This document shows, piece by piece, positions 1 to 10,340 of a stretch of 64,000 nucleotides of DNA. Source of the stretch: Branchipolynoe longqiensis (Eukaryota; Annelida; Polychaeta; Phyllodocida; Polynoidae); assembly GCA_030323885.1 (NCBI GenBank), contig CM059186.1, forward strand, positions 148,243,810 through 148,307,809. The letters run 5' to 3'. Positions within the stretch are counted from its first letter, which is position 1, and each line of letters begins with the position of its first letter. A model generated the notes under the pieces. The model had not been told where the DNA came from and did no database searches. It saw only the letters and a program-made list of their open reading frames with translations. Both the position numbers and the translations under genes were made by a program.

Positions 1-280
1 TAGTGATGGTGATGGTGGCAATGGATGTGAGAGTGGCAATTGAGGTGGTGATGGGTGGTGGAGGTAATGGTGAACAAAATGGTGGTAGGAATAGTGCTTG
101 TGGTGGTAATGCAAATAGTGGTGGACGGTGAGTGGTGGTGGTGGTGGGAGGTGACTGGTGGTGGGAGGTGAGTGGTGGTGGGAGGGGAGTGGTGGTGGGG
201 GGTGAGTGCTGGTGGTAATGGTAATGGTAGTGGTAATGGTGATAATAATGGTGGTAGTAATAGTGCTGGTGGAATGGAAG
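1..280. repeat. GTG/ATGGTG-rich simple repeat
   Basis: Imperfect trinucleotide repeat built from GTG, ATG and GGT, running off the left edge of the window. Confidence 0.9.
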
Positions 281-409
281 TCATGAAGGAGACCACGTGT
301 AATTAAAGAAAGCTTCCACCACTATACCATTGGCATTCCTACTAATCGTATTCGTAGTAGTAGTTTACCATAGCTGTAGTGTGACTGTACCCAACAATAA
401 ATTTGTGAG

Positions 410-694
410 TCTAATGGCTGGCACACACCTCCCGTCTGTGCGCACCCACCTACCGTTTACGATGTAAAACTGCCCGTTTCGCGCACAAAAATCGCTAGGT
501 GTGCGCCCCCCGCGCACACCTAGCGATTGCGATTCGCGCATAAAACTCAGTTTTTAGTGCTAAAAGCAGCCGTTTACGATTGCGATTCGCGATTCGAAAA
601 ACGAAACGGCCCGTTTTCAGTTTTAAGCGTCTCGGGTCGGGTCGCGAGTTTTAGTGCGCGAATCGTAAACGGGAGGTGTGCGCCAGCCATTAGA
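410..694. mobile_element. Palindromic MITE, probable TA target
   Basis: The left end TCTAATGGCTGGCACACACC is mirrored by the right end, which is the inverse complement of TCTAATGGCTGGCGCACACC. The inverted match continues through CTCCCGT and the interior is full of further snap-back segments (TAGGTGTGCGC, CGATTCGCGC). If the target duplication is TA, the element begins ATGGCTGG. It is CpG-rich and has no coding capacity; the superfamily is undetermined. Confidence 0.7.
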
Positions 695-713
695 AAGCTG
701 ATTCACCTGGCCT

Positions 714-752
714 TAATAATCATACTCATCATCATCATCATAATCATCATCG
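714..752. repeat. (ATC/ATT)n microsatellite
   Basis: Short run of ATC and ATA/ATT trinucleotides. Confidence 0.7.
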
Positions 753-820
753 GAGCCATGTTGTAACCGAATTATAACTAGAGTTGTGAAAAAAACATGT
801 AGAGCCCTTTCTTTATCTTC

Positions 821-1030
821 TTAAAGTTGCATAGTCCGATGATTTTGGAAAGCATGCTAACACTCTCATAGGCTTCTGCAGTAACAGGTTCTATTAAATT
901 GACTCCATATTCCCTTCTATGTGGCAACACCTGCTTAATACGGGCATCAATATCTAAGGTAGAACTCAAATCAAATATAGATAGTTGTTTTCAAAATGTG
1001 ATGCTTCATCGGACTATGTTGCAAGTTTAA
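821..1030 (-). mobile_element. TTAA-flanked MITE, internally deleted copy
   Basis: It opens with TTAAAGTTGCATAGTCCGAT and closes with CATCGGACTATGTTGCAAG plus TTTAA, the two inverted ends of the family seen intact at 1036-1388. About 140 bp of the interior is missing relative to that copy. It sits only 5 bp from the next copy, in the opposite orientation. Confidence 0.75.
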
Positions 1031-1035
1031 GCCAG

Positions 1036-1388
1036 TTAAAGTTGCATAGTCCGATGAAAACATCAACTTTTCAATACCAAAACACTTATCTAGATTTGAT
1101 TCTACATATTCAACTTAGACACTGGTGCACTTATTAAGCATGTGTTGCTGCATAGAAAGGCATAATAAGTCAATTAATAGAAACCATTACTGCTAAAGTC
1201 TGGTGTCAGAGTTTTGGCGTGCTTGCCAAAATCATTTTGGCATGTTTTTATGTAAAAATATCTCCAAACTTAGCCATTTAAAATTAAAGTTACTTCAAAC
1301 TAAAGTAAAGTAGACGATAACGATTAGTGTAATATATTTATCTCAGAAGATAGCAGAAACTCAAAAGCATCGGACTATGCAACTTTAA
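1036..1388 (+). mobile_element. TTAA-flanked MITE, full-length copy (353 bp)
   Basis: The structure is TTAA, then AGTTGCATAGTCCGATG, about 310 bp of AT-rich interior, then CATCGGACTATGCAACT and TTAA. The 17-bp ends are perfect inverse complements and the flanking TTAA suggests a piggyBac-like transposase acting in trans. The interior carries the family landmarks: the ATATTCAACTTAGACACTGG segment, CACATAGAAGG-like text, and the GGCGTGCTTGCCAAAA hairpin. There is no coding capacity. Confidence 0.85.
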
Positions 1389-1799
1389 TACCAGAGGTGT
1401 GCTGCTGGCTACATGCAGGTTACTGGGATGTGTGTGTGTGGGGGGGGGGGGGATTCAAAAGAAGAAGAAAAACACTCTTAAAGAACCAATTGTGCGAGTC
1501 CTGCGGCTACATCTACTGGAGACTTTGTCACCATGTGCATCCCCTCAGCTATTATATCACCACTACCAGATAATTACGGTGCACTGTGGCTCCCAACTGG
1601 TAATCACACCGCGCTTCTAACTTTAAATGGCCGTGATAGGCAGGGGTATGTGTGTGTGTGCGTGTGTGCAGGGTGGTGGTACATTATAGTAAGGCCACCA
1701 CTCCCCGTTAGCCTCACATCCTCATGGTTGATGGTGGAAGCCGGAGATGGACCTGGGGAATGTTTTGCAATAAAATACATATCGCACAAGAGATAGGCG
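1389..1799. other. Non-repetitive stretch, nothing recognised
   Basis: Contains only short (TG)n plus G-run tracts near 1427-1453 and 1648-1680; no exon, RNA or transposon end was seen. Confidence 0.5.
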
Positions 1800-2862
1800 G
1801 GAAGGGGGAAGGAGGGGGGGGGGGGGGGAGGGGGAGGGGGAAGGGAGGGGAGAGCGAAGGTATGGAGGCGAGTCGAGGGGGGTGAAGGTTGGGGAGGGGA
1901 GGGGCACGGGGAATGGGTGTGGAGGGGGAGGGAAGTGGGGGAAGGATATGCAAGGGTGTGGGGGGGGGCGGAGGCGGGGCGAGACGGGGGAGACGATACA
2001 AGGGGAGGAATGGGAGGAGGCATAGGCGAGAGGCGTAGAAGGGGGCAAGGGGGAATGGAGGGGAGAGAGAATGAGAGGCTAGGCGTGTGGAGGGGAGGAG
2101 TGGAGAGGTGAGAAGAGGAGAGGAGGGGGAGGGGAGGGGAGGGGAGGGGAGTACATGACAGGAGAGGAGAGTACATGACAGGAGAGGAGATGAGAGGAGA
2201 CGAAAGGAGAGGAGTGGAGACGAGAGGAGACGAGAGGAGACGAGAGGCGACGAGAGGAGACGAGAGGAGACAAGAGGAGACGAGAGGAGACGAGAGGAGA
2301 GGAGACGAGACGAGGAGAGGAGAGGACAGGAGAGGAGACGAGAGGTGAGGAGACGAGATGAGACGAGACGAGACGAGACGAGACGAGACGAGACGAGACG
2401 AGACGAGACGAGACGAGACGAGACGAGACGAGAGGAGAATAGTGGGCAGGACAGGACAGGACAGGGTAGGAGAGGAAATGAGCGGAGAGGAGAACATATG
2501 AGAGGAGAGGAGAACAGAGGAGAGGCGAGGAGAGGAGAGGAGAGGAAAAGGGGAGGGGAGGGGAGGGGAGGAGACCAGAGGACAGGAGGGCAGAGGAGAG
2601 CAGAGGGGAGCAGAGGAGAGGACAGGAGAGCAGAGGAGAGCAGAGGAGAGCAGAGGAGAGATAAGTGGGATGGATGAGGGGGATGGGGAGAGAAGGGGAA
2701 GGGGGAGAAGGGGAATGGGGAAGGGGGAGGAGGAGAAGGGGAGGAGGGTGGGAGCGGAAGGCAGGGAATGAAGGGAATGGAATGGAAAAGAAGGAATATG
2801 AAGGGATGGAAATGGAAAGTCACGTGAGGAAGCGATGGGGTAAGAGGGGGGGGGGGTGTAGC
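1800..2862 (+). repeat. One-kilobase homopurine tract with a pure (AGACG)n core
   Basis: The plus strand is almost only A and G, with occasional C, for over 1 kb, arranged in shifting 5-10 bp units such as GGGGA, GAGGA and AGACG. From 2361 to 2432 the AGACG pentamer is perfect for 14 units. Tracts of this type can form triplex (H-DNA) structures. Long frames on both strands, rich in Ser-Arg-Leu-Val or Arg-Arg-Asp-Glu, are translation artefacts of the repeat. Confidence 0.95.
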
Positions 2863-4093
2863 ACTTGATATGTGGAGAGTTGTAGATAATGGGGCAGTGT
2901 GAGGTGTGCGTTTTAGACTTGTGCAGCGGGATGGGTAAGGGGCACAGGTAGTACCGGGGCCATAGGCCAGGGGGCGTGGCGGGGCTACTTACTTACTACA
3001 CCTGTGGCTTCATTACTCGAACGAGCCCGTGGCTTCTGACGGCCGGGAACCTGTTGCATATTAACCGGCATGGCAGCGCACCTGGCCCGCCACCTCACAA
3101 GTGACAGCGGTCTAGTCAAACTCCCGCCGCCGACAACTTCCTTCATGCCTCTCAATGCACGGGGTAGACCGGGCCGATTTGGCGATCTTGTCGCTGGCTG
3201 GGTAGCCACAGGGAATATACATGTACTCAGGACCAAGGATGGCTAGTTACTCCCACATGGATGTGGCTGCTAAAGAGCACTATCGAAAACGTGTTGGAAC
3301 GCTTGAGTTATGAGTTGTGGACATAATGGATTTACAATCTAATATGCTAAATATATTTTCAAATGCTTATTATCTGTCATACTCCTGTACTTTTGGAGTG
3401 ATGAAGTCATGTAGATTAAGACTCTTAATAGGCTTTAAGAGTCAAATCGAGGGCATCCAGTGGCTCCCCTTTTCTCTCTCTATTTTCATTTTTGTTGTTG
3501 GATGTATTCTCTCCAGTTCATCAACTCTATGCCAACATAAATAAACACTGCGTGCTGGAACCAGGCACTCGCCACCTTGATTATTGCTGATTCATACCGA
3601 AGCAGTTTTTGGGCTCATATTTATGGTTTTCCTTCACCCCAGAGTGGGGGTAACTATTTAATTTGGCAATGACGCCAATACTGTGTATAATGACTCACTA
3701 ACTCCACTAACTCCACTAACTCCACTCAACCTCACAATTCAAAATATAAATAAATGACTGGATTCTCCTGACGGTCGGTAATATGGCTAATCGGAACAAG
3801 TCGAAGGGAATCGGTCCAGTCGGCGCCGATCATTATCACGGTGTGCTTAGGATAGGATGGCGGCTGGGGGGAGGGTGTGTGTGTGGGGGGGGGGGAGGGG
3901 TAGGATGTGCAAAATATGCAGGTGTTGATAGGAATTAGATGTACCCAGCTTCCTCCGGACCCCTCCTGGTTTCCTGTACATACACATACTTACACACACA
4001 TACATACATGATGTGTAAATGTTGTACCAATGTGTAAACAATGTCACGCGGACTTGTAAGGTGAGTGATGCACAGGTCGGGTGCAATCACATA
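2863..4093. other. Largely single-copy stretch
   Basis: No exon or transposon end was recognised. A short CTAACTCCA triplicate sits near 3700-3725, a GT/G-run at 3876-3900, and CA-rich text at 3958-4012. The open frame at 2985-3236 (minus) has no recognisable domain. Confidence 0.5.
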
Positions 4094-4096
4094 TTA

Positions 4097-4455
4097 AGCT
4101 AAGATTCCTTCTACGCGGTATGCGGTATGCGGCATGCGGTATGCGGTATGCGAATGGGATGATTCCTTCTATGCGGTAAGTGGCAAGGGTCTCCCCCCAC
4201 CACTCAGCACCCCTGTGTGTGCCCGTTCTGTAATGATCAGTCGCCTCTCCTAGTTTAAACCTAATGGACAAGTGCGACTGACGTTTCTATTCGCATACCG
4301 CGTGCCGCATGCCACACCGATCGCTACAGGGACCGATCGAATTGTCACATTCGCATTCACATACCGCGTGTAAGGAATGTAGCCCATAGGCTTCAAGGCG
4401 TTTCGATTTTTTGTCGCATTCGCATACCGCATACCGCGTGTAAGGAATCTTAGCC
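4097..4455. mobile_element. MITE with TTA target duplication (Harbinger-like), ATGCGG-rich
   Basis: TTA at 4094-4096 and 4456-4458 flank ends AGCTAAGATTCCTT and the inverse complement of GGCTAAGATTCCTT. Inside each end is a short array of ATGCGGT units in inverted orientation, so the arms can pair over tens of bases. A 3-bp TWA duplication is characteristic of the PIF/Harbinger superfamily; assignment is inference. Confidence 0.75.
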
Positions 4456-4782
4456 TTACACCGCTTTCGCATAGAACGATGTTGGAACGATGCTGAAACT
4501 CAACCAGAAAAAAAAAGCATGCGAGAGAGAGAGAGAGAGGGTTGCTGGGGGAGGGGAGGGGAGGGGTTGAACTCGCAAGGAATGGGAGAGATTACTCAGG
4601 TATCCTCCCTCGTAAAACCGTCATAACAGTGATAGCTCGGTTGTGGTTTAAACTAAATATGAATGGGAAAACTACTGTAAGCGCCTCATTTCACAATGCA
4701 CAACCGATCACCAGGGTTCTGTGATGGACGGTGTGGCGTGGTTTCTTAGGGAAATTACATTTATATATGTACAGAAGGGATC

Positions 4783-4877
4783 ACGACTTGGCGTGTGTAA
4801 TAAATATACTGGGCACAAATTTGCAGCAGCACCCTGTGTTTTTTGCAGGTGGTTGGAAACCATAGTTTATATTGATA
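4783..4877. repeat. Left arm of a ~95-bp inverted repeat bounding a 3.4-kb segment
   Basis: This arm, containing GTAATAAATATACTGGGCAC and ending GTTTATATTGATA, is the inverse complement of 8115-8208 with scattered differences. Between the arms lie a pogo-like MITE, a tRNA-like sequence and the 53-bp minisatellite. Confidence 0.8.
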
Positions 4878-4879
4878 TT

Positions 4880-5110
4880 AGGCTTTATGTAGTAAATATA
4901 ACTATATTATGTAGTAAATATAACTATATTATAGCATACATCCACAAACACACATATATAACAGAAAACCTTGCTTGGAAAGTATATTCGGCAAAATCTA
5001 ATACATATGATATATGCGATATATGAGATATATAGGATATTTGTGATATAACATTTATATATTTATATGATGTACATGATATGCTATATATGGGATATAT
5101 GGAATAGACG
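4880..5110. repeat. AT-rich tandem repeats
   Basis: A ~28-bp unit (ATGTAGTAAATATAACTATA) is duplicated at 4880-4937. Degenerate GATATA/TATATG text follows to 5110. Confidence 0.7.
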
Positions 5111-5115
5111 GTATA

Positions 5116-5281
5116 CAGTAAAACCTCTCTAAATCGAGCGACCATGGGACCGACTTTAAATGGTCCATTTAGGGAGGTGGTCGGATTAGAGAGTCAGAAT
5201 ATCCTTACAATGATATTGTTGGGACCCAAATACCGGGGAGTGGTCGATCTGTGGATGGGTCGGTATAGAGAGGTTTTACTG
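5116..5281 (+). mobile_element. pogo/Tigger-like MITE (166 bp), TA target
   Basis: Starts CAGTAAAACCTCTCTAAATC and ends with the inverse complement GAGAGGTTTTACTG, flanked by TA on both sides. The interior has the family landmarks AAATGGTCCATTTAGGGAGG and TTGGGACCCAAATA. CAGT termini and a TA target are typical of Tc1/mariner-pogo elements. Confidence 0.85.
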
Positions 5282-5446
5282 TATATGGTATATCTGATAT
5301 GTTATAATATTTGTGTTTTAATATTTGTGTTTTTCATTAATATATATATATAATGTTATATATTATTAGTGTAGTGGTCTGCACTGACCTCTCAGGCAAG
5401 TAACCACATAGACAGGTAGGCGTGGGTAGTGTGTTGCTATCATGGA

Positions 5447-5519
5447 GCCTAGGTGGTGTAATGGTTAGCACACTGGCCCGGAATGCAAAGAGATGTGGGT
5501 TCGAGTCCCACTCTAGGCA
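5447..5519 (+). tRNA. tRNA-like sequence (tRNA-Gln-derived pseudogene or SINE head)
   Basis: The 73 nt have full tRNA geometry. The acceptor arm GCCTAGG pairs with TCTAGGC, and a 4-bp D stem encloses the loop AATGGTTA. The T arm GTGGG-TTCGAGT-CCCAC is perfect and the discriminator is A. The D arm TGGTGTAATGGTTAGCAC is like tRNA-Gln. The anticodon stem has two mismatches and position 33 is C instead of U, so a working tRNA is unlikely. Related sequences at 8786-8859 (minus) and 56528-56605 share a GCACTGA-type upstream flank, so this is a dispersed tRNA-derived repeat. Confidence 0.6.
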
Positions 5520-5697
5520 CAATATTTCCCATTTTCATCACCCTGTATACTAGATATTAGACAATATTTAATTATACATGACACATCACACCTTGCACAT
5601 TGCACTTTGGAGTACCTAATATTACATATTAGTATTTTAATCATATATTCAATATACAGCTTGGTTTGGATCGTTCATATGTGTATACACTTGCCAC

Positions 5698-8106
5698 TTT
5701 ATAGGTGCTTGTTTTCCCGCCACTGTTATATCACCATTACAAAGTGCAGCTTTATAGGTGCTTGTTTTCCCACCACTGTTATATCACCCTTACAAAGTGC
5801 AGCTTTATAGGTGCTTGTTTTCCCGCCACTGTTATATCACCATTACAAAGTGCAGCTTTATCGGTGTTTGTTTTCCCGCCACTGTTATATCACCATTACA
5901 AAGTGCAGCTTTATAGGTGGTTGTTTTCCCACCACTGTTATATCACCATTACAAAGTGCAGCTTTATAGGTGCTTGTTTTCCCGCCACTGTTATATCACC
6001 ATTACAAAGTGCAGCTTTATAGGTGCTTGTTTTCCCGCCACTGTTATATCACCCTTACAAAGTGCAGCTTTATAGGTGCTTGTTTTCCCGCCACTGTTAT
6101 ATCACCCTTACAAAGTGCAGCTTTATAGGTGTTTGTTTTCCCACCACTGTTATATCACCCTTACAAAGTGCAGCTTTATAGGTGCTTGTTTTCCCGCCAC
6201 TGTTATATCACCATTACAAAGTGCAGCTTTATAGGTGCTTGTTTTCCCACCACTGTTATATCACCCTTACAAAGTGCAGCTTTATAGGTGGTTGTTTTCC
6301 CGCCACTGTTATATCACCATTACAAAGTGCAGCTTTATAGGTGCTTGTTTTCCCGCCACTGTTATATCACCATTACAAAGTGCAGCTTTATAGGTGCTTG
6401 TTTTCCCACCACTGCTATATCACCCTTACAAAGTGCAGCTTTATAGGTGCTTGTTTTCCCGCCACTGTTATATCACCCTTACAAAGTGCAGCTTTATAGG
6501 TGCTTGTTTTCCCCCCACTGCTATATCACCATTACAAAGTGCAGCTTTATAGGTGCTTGTTTTCCTGCCACTGTTATATCACCATTACAAAGTGCAGCTT
6601 TATAGGTGGTTGTTTTCCCGCCACTGTTATATCACCATTACAAAGTGCAGCTTTATAGGTGCTTGTTTTCCCGCCACTGTTATATCACCCTTACAAAGTG
6701 CAGCTTTATAGGTGCTTGTTTTCCCACCACTGTTATATCACCCTTACAAAGTGCAGCTTTATAGGTGCTTGTTTTCCCACCACTGTTATATCACCCTTAC
6801 AAAGTGCAGCTTTATAGGTGCTTGTTTTCCCGCCACTGTTATATCACCATTACAAAGTGCAGCTTTATAGGTGCTTGTTTTCCCACCACTGTTTATCACC
6901 TTACAAGTCAGCTTTATGGTGTTGTTTTCCCCCACTGTATATCACCCTTACAAAGTGCAGCTTTATAGGTGCTTGTTTTCCGCCCTGTTATATCACCCTT
7001 ACAAAGTGCAGCTTTATAGGTGCTTGTTTTCCCACCACTGTTATATCACCCTTACAAAGTGCAGCTTTATAGGTGCTTGTTTTCCCACCACTGTTATATC
7101 ACCCTTACAAAGTGCAGCTTTATAGGTGCTTGTTTTCCCCCACTGTTATATCACCCTTACAAAGTGCAGCTTTATAGGTGTTGTTTTCCCACCACGTTAT
7201 ATCACCCTTACAAAGTGCAGCTTTATAGGTGCTTGTTTTCCCACCACTGTTATATCACCCTTACAAAGTGCAGCTTTATAGGTGCTTGTTTTCCCGCCAC
7301 TGTTATATCACCATTACAAAGTGCAGCTTTATAGGTGCTTGTTTTCCCACCACTGTTATATCACCATTACAAAGTGCAGCTTTATAGGTGCTTGTTTTCC
7401 CCCCACTGTTATATCACCCTTACAAAGTGCAGCTTTATAGGTGCTTGTTTTCCTGCCACTGTTATATCACCCTTACAAAGTGCAGCTTTATAGGTGCTTG
7501 TTTTCCCACCACTGTTATATCACCCTTACAAAGTGCAGCTTTATAGGTGCTTGTTTTCCCGCCACTGTTATATCCTTACAAAGTGCAGCTTTATAGGTGG
7601 TTGTTTTCCCGCCACTGTTATATCACCATTACAAAGTGCAGCTTTATAGGTGCTTGTTTTCCCGCCACTGTTATATCACCATTACAAAGTGCAGCTTTAT
7701 AGGTGCTTGTTTTCCCGCCACTGTTATATCTTACAAAGTGCAGCTTTATAGGGCTGTTTCCCCACGTTATATCACCATTACAAAGTGCAGCTTTATAGGT
7801 GCTTGTTTTCCCGCCACTGTTATATCACCTTACAAAGTGCAGCTTTATAGGTGCTTGTTTCCCGCCACTGTTATATCACCCTTACAAAGTGCAGCTTTAT
7901 AGGTGCTTGTTTTCCCACCACTGTTATATCACCCTTACAAAGTGCAGCTTTATAGGTGCTTGTTTTCCCGCCACTGTTATATCACCATTACAAAGTGCAG
8001 CTTTATCGGTGTTTGTTTTCCCGCCACTGTTATATCACCATTACAAAGTGCAGCTTTATAGGTGCTTGTTTTCCCACCACTGCCATATCACCATTACAAA
8101 GTGCAG
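5698..8106. repeat. 53-bp minisatellite, about 46 tandem units
   Basis: The unit begins TTTATAGGTGCTTGTTTTCC and ends ACAAAGTGCAGC. Two common variants mix along the array, CCGCCACTG versus CCACCACTG and CACCATTAC versus CACCCTTAC. Rarer units carry TCGGTGTTTG or GGTTG. Shortened units with small deletions cluster at about 6890-6990, 7130-7200, 7570 and 7725-7860. The repeating frames with YRCLFS and YHHYKVQ motifs shift phase each unit because 53 is not divisible by 3, and are not genes. The array sits inside inverted arms 4783-4877 and 8115-8208. Confidence 0.98.
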
Positions 8107-8114
8107 TCCCTTAT

Positions 8115-8208
8115 TATCAATATAAACCATGGTTTCCAGCCACAGATTACAAAAATAGGCAGCCGCTGCAAATTTGTGCCCAGTATATTTATTACAGACG
8201 ACAAGTAG
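8115..8208. repeat. Right arm of the ~95-bp inverted repeat
   Basis: Begins 9 bp after the last 53-bp unit with TATCAATATAAACCATGG and ends at AGACGACAAGTAGT. It is the inverse complement of the arm at 4783-4877. Confidence 0.8.
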
Positions 8209-8482
8209 TTAACCCCACCACGGCCCCCTCCAGCACAACCGCCAAGAACACGACGCAATAAACTGAATTTAGATAATCATGTTCACTCTGAAAATAAGTA
8301 GGCAGATAATGAGTGTTAGCGATGGATAGATGCTTTTCAGAATAGTCGTCTTGTGCACAGGCGCGCTTAATAACGAAATCGATCTCATCCAACAAAGATT
8401 TGTCTACCGGCCGGCTCAGATTTCTCGGTTTTTCTCCATTTTTTAAAGTCAGTTCCATACCTTTCGAATGGGACAAAGTCAT
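8192..8482 (-). CDS. Open frame of 96 codons with coding-like composition, unknown
   Basis: The frame starts at an ATG just after an in-frame TGA and ends with TAA. It is free of simple repeats, unlike almost every other long frame in the window. The middle (PVDKSLLDEIDFVIKRACAQ and on) is charged and helix-like. The C-terminal part contains a hydrophobic stretch, VYCVVFLAVVLEGAVVG, that could span a membrane. An acceptor-like sequence (CTTATTTTCAG) lies inside the frame and a donor-like AAAG/GTATGG near its start, so it may instead be a piece of a spliced gene. The stop region overlaps the right inverted arm at 8115-8208, so it could belong to a mobile element. No family is recognised. Confidence 0.25.
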   Translation of the reverse strand: MTLSHSKGMELTLKNGEKPRNLSRPVDKSLLDEIDFVIKRACAQDDYSEKHLSIANTHYLPTYFQSEHDYLNSVYCVVFLAVVLEGAVVGLTTCRL

Positions 8483-8785
8483 AATTTTCCAGGATCATAA
8501 TCCACATTTTTCCAGTATTTCTAAACTGATTTAGTTCTTATGTAAGTGGTGTCGCTTAGATTGCGGTACATGCATATGGATATATGAAATGAAAATGAAA
8601 TATTCACCATTGCCATTTATGATTTTCTATAATGCTCCAAAATCTTGATTTTTTAAAGAGATCCATTTTCAAGTATTTTAAATATATATAACATTTATTT
8701 ATATATATATACATGTATATATATATTTATATATATATATATATTTATTTATATTTCATGGGGCTGATGCCCATGGGAAATATTG
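8483..8785. other. AT-rich single-copy stretch plus (TA)n
   Basis: Nothing recognised; a (TA)n tract runs at about 8685-8755. Confidence 0.5.
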
Positions 8786-8859
8786 CGCTTAGAGAAAATT
8801 TCAAACCCAGATATCTTGCAGTCTAGGGTTGTGTCCGAACCATTACACCACCTAGGTTC
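8786..8859 (-). tRNA. Degenerate tRNA-like sequence, minus strand
   Basis: The minus strand reads CCTAGGTGGTGTAATGGTTC and continues to a degenerate T arm (CTGGGTTTGAAATT). It matches the D arm and flanks of the 5447 copy, including an upstream TTAGACAGGTGG segment and a downstream CAATATTTCCCAT. It is a dispersed pseudogene-type copy. Confidence 0.55.
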
Positions 8860-8913
8860 ACTGATATCGTCACCTTATCTATGACCACCTGTCTAAGTGG
8901 CTCCTTGTCTGAG

Positions 8914-9060
8914 AGCATTGTACGAGTTTAATAAAGCCGGAAGCTTCCACCTGCTCCTCAGCCAATACTCGTTCAGTCATCGACTGGCAGGGTCCGGACT
9001 AAATCATCGACTAGTGTAACCTACCCTAACCTCGTGTCTGCTTGTGGCGCCACCTGTCCA
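8914..9060 (+). repeat. Family C dispersed repeat (microsatellite-associated), diverged copy
   Basis: Contains the family core GCATTRTRCGAGT...ATAAAG followed by CGGAAG and, further on, GTGGCGCCACCTGTCC. Better copies are at 23697, 38966 and 56217. Confidence 0.45.
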
Positions 9061-9111
9061 CTTACGCGTCAAACTGTCTTGGGACTGACAATCACTGTGC
9101 AATTATATATA

Positions 9112-9291
9112 CAGTAAAACCTCTCTATCGACCGACCACTTTAAATGGTCCAGTTAGGGAGGTGGTCGGTTTAGGGAGTTTTGTTATCGGTACAATAGTA
9201 TTGTAGGGGTGATCCTTTGGGACCCAAATAAAGCGATCGATATAGGGGAGTGGTCGATCTGGGGAGGTGGTCGGTTAGAGAGGTTTTACTG
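9112..9291 (+). mobile_element. pogo/Tigger-like MITE (180 bp)
   Basis: Flanked by TA; ends CAGTAAAACCTCTCTATCG and GAGAGGTTTTACTG. This copy keeps the AAATAAAGCGATCGATATAG landmark lost from the 5116 copy. Confidence 0.88.
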
Positions 9292-10340
9292 TATATATGA
9301 AAGCATTGGCAGAGAAACGAGTAACTGGTAACCTCAAAACGGGTCAATTAAAAGGAAACTGAAGTATAGACCAATTTTCTCAGCACTGACAGGAATATAT
9401 ATGCATGATATAATCTGTACATCTACCCGTGTGCACATGTCAAATAATACACAATAATTATGTAGCACATGACATATATGGGTTATTCTCTAAAACTGGG
9501 CACTAAAGTGTGACATGGTAACCAAAAGTGAAAACCTTCCAAATAATAGCAAAAGGCCTTCCAAATAATAGCCTAATCCAATGTCCTAGGAAGATTTGCA
9601 TGTGGTGCATATGTCAGAGTTGAAAAAAATGAATTTCACTTTTTGAATTAGATCTTATACAAATTGAGCAATACATTAATATCACTCGTGTAACATGAAA
9701 CTCAAAGACACATCCAGAAGCTCATTTTAACATATACAACCTAGTAAAACAAGATTGTATTGATTACTGATAAGCAGACAAGGTTACGACTTACAAGAAA
9801 AAAGTTGAAAAATAAGTTGAAAAAGGTTTGGCTACATGCATAGTGTAAATGTGTAAATTTTCAATTTTTCTCATTAGCACAAAATCATATAAATAAACTT
9901 TGAATTTCTTTCTTGGGATAGCTTTAAAAATGTACTATTGCTAACATACTTAATACACAGAGGATACAATAATTATTTAACTTGCACTCAATAAAAGAAA
10001 GAAATTATCAGCATCATAATGTGGAAACCAAATATGTGGTACCTAGTTTTATAGAATAACCATATATATATATATATGCATATAATTTATATATATAGAT
10101 AAGTACAGATGCATGTATATACAACTTGACGATAATTGTGCCCAATTAAAAAGTGCAAAGATAACAATCGCGTTGCTGTCAACAATCAGGGCAGTTGGCT
10201 GTGTAAGACATCTGGGTGTGTAGGCATGTGCAATGGCTTCGATTGTCACTTGTGGATGACCTGTGAGAGTACTCTTGCTCCAGATTCATGTCTAGCAAAG
10301 TGAAGGTGAACATTTGTCTCCTACATAACTGACCTGCTAG
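9292..10340. other. AT-rich single-copy stretch
   Basis: No exon or element end was recognised. A (TA)n run lies at 10060-10105. The minus-strand frame at 10049-10249 has no recognisable content. Confidence 0.5.

Noticed and set aside
1604..2823. Long minus-strand frames rich in Ser, Leu, Arg and Pro
   Set aside because: They are translations of the homopurine tract; several frames are open at once and none has non-repeat content.
5447..5519. Functional tRNA gene
   Set aside because: Mismatched anticodon stem, C at position 33, and decayed relatives with shared flanks indicate a repeat.
5698..8106. CRISPR-like impression from regular repeats
   Set aside because: The units are fully tandem with no unique spacers, and the genome is eukaryotic.
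5705..8261. Series of 67-108-codon frames with repeating YRCLFS, YHHYKVQ and TITKCSF motifs
   Set aside because: Generated by the 53-bp minisatellite, whose length makes the frame rotate each unit; no start, stop or splice signal pattern.
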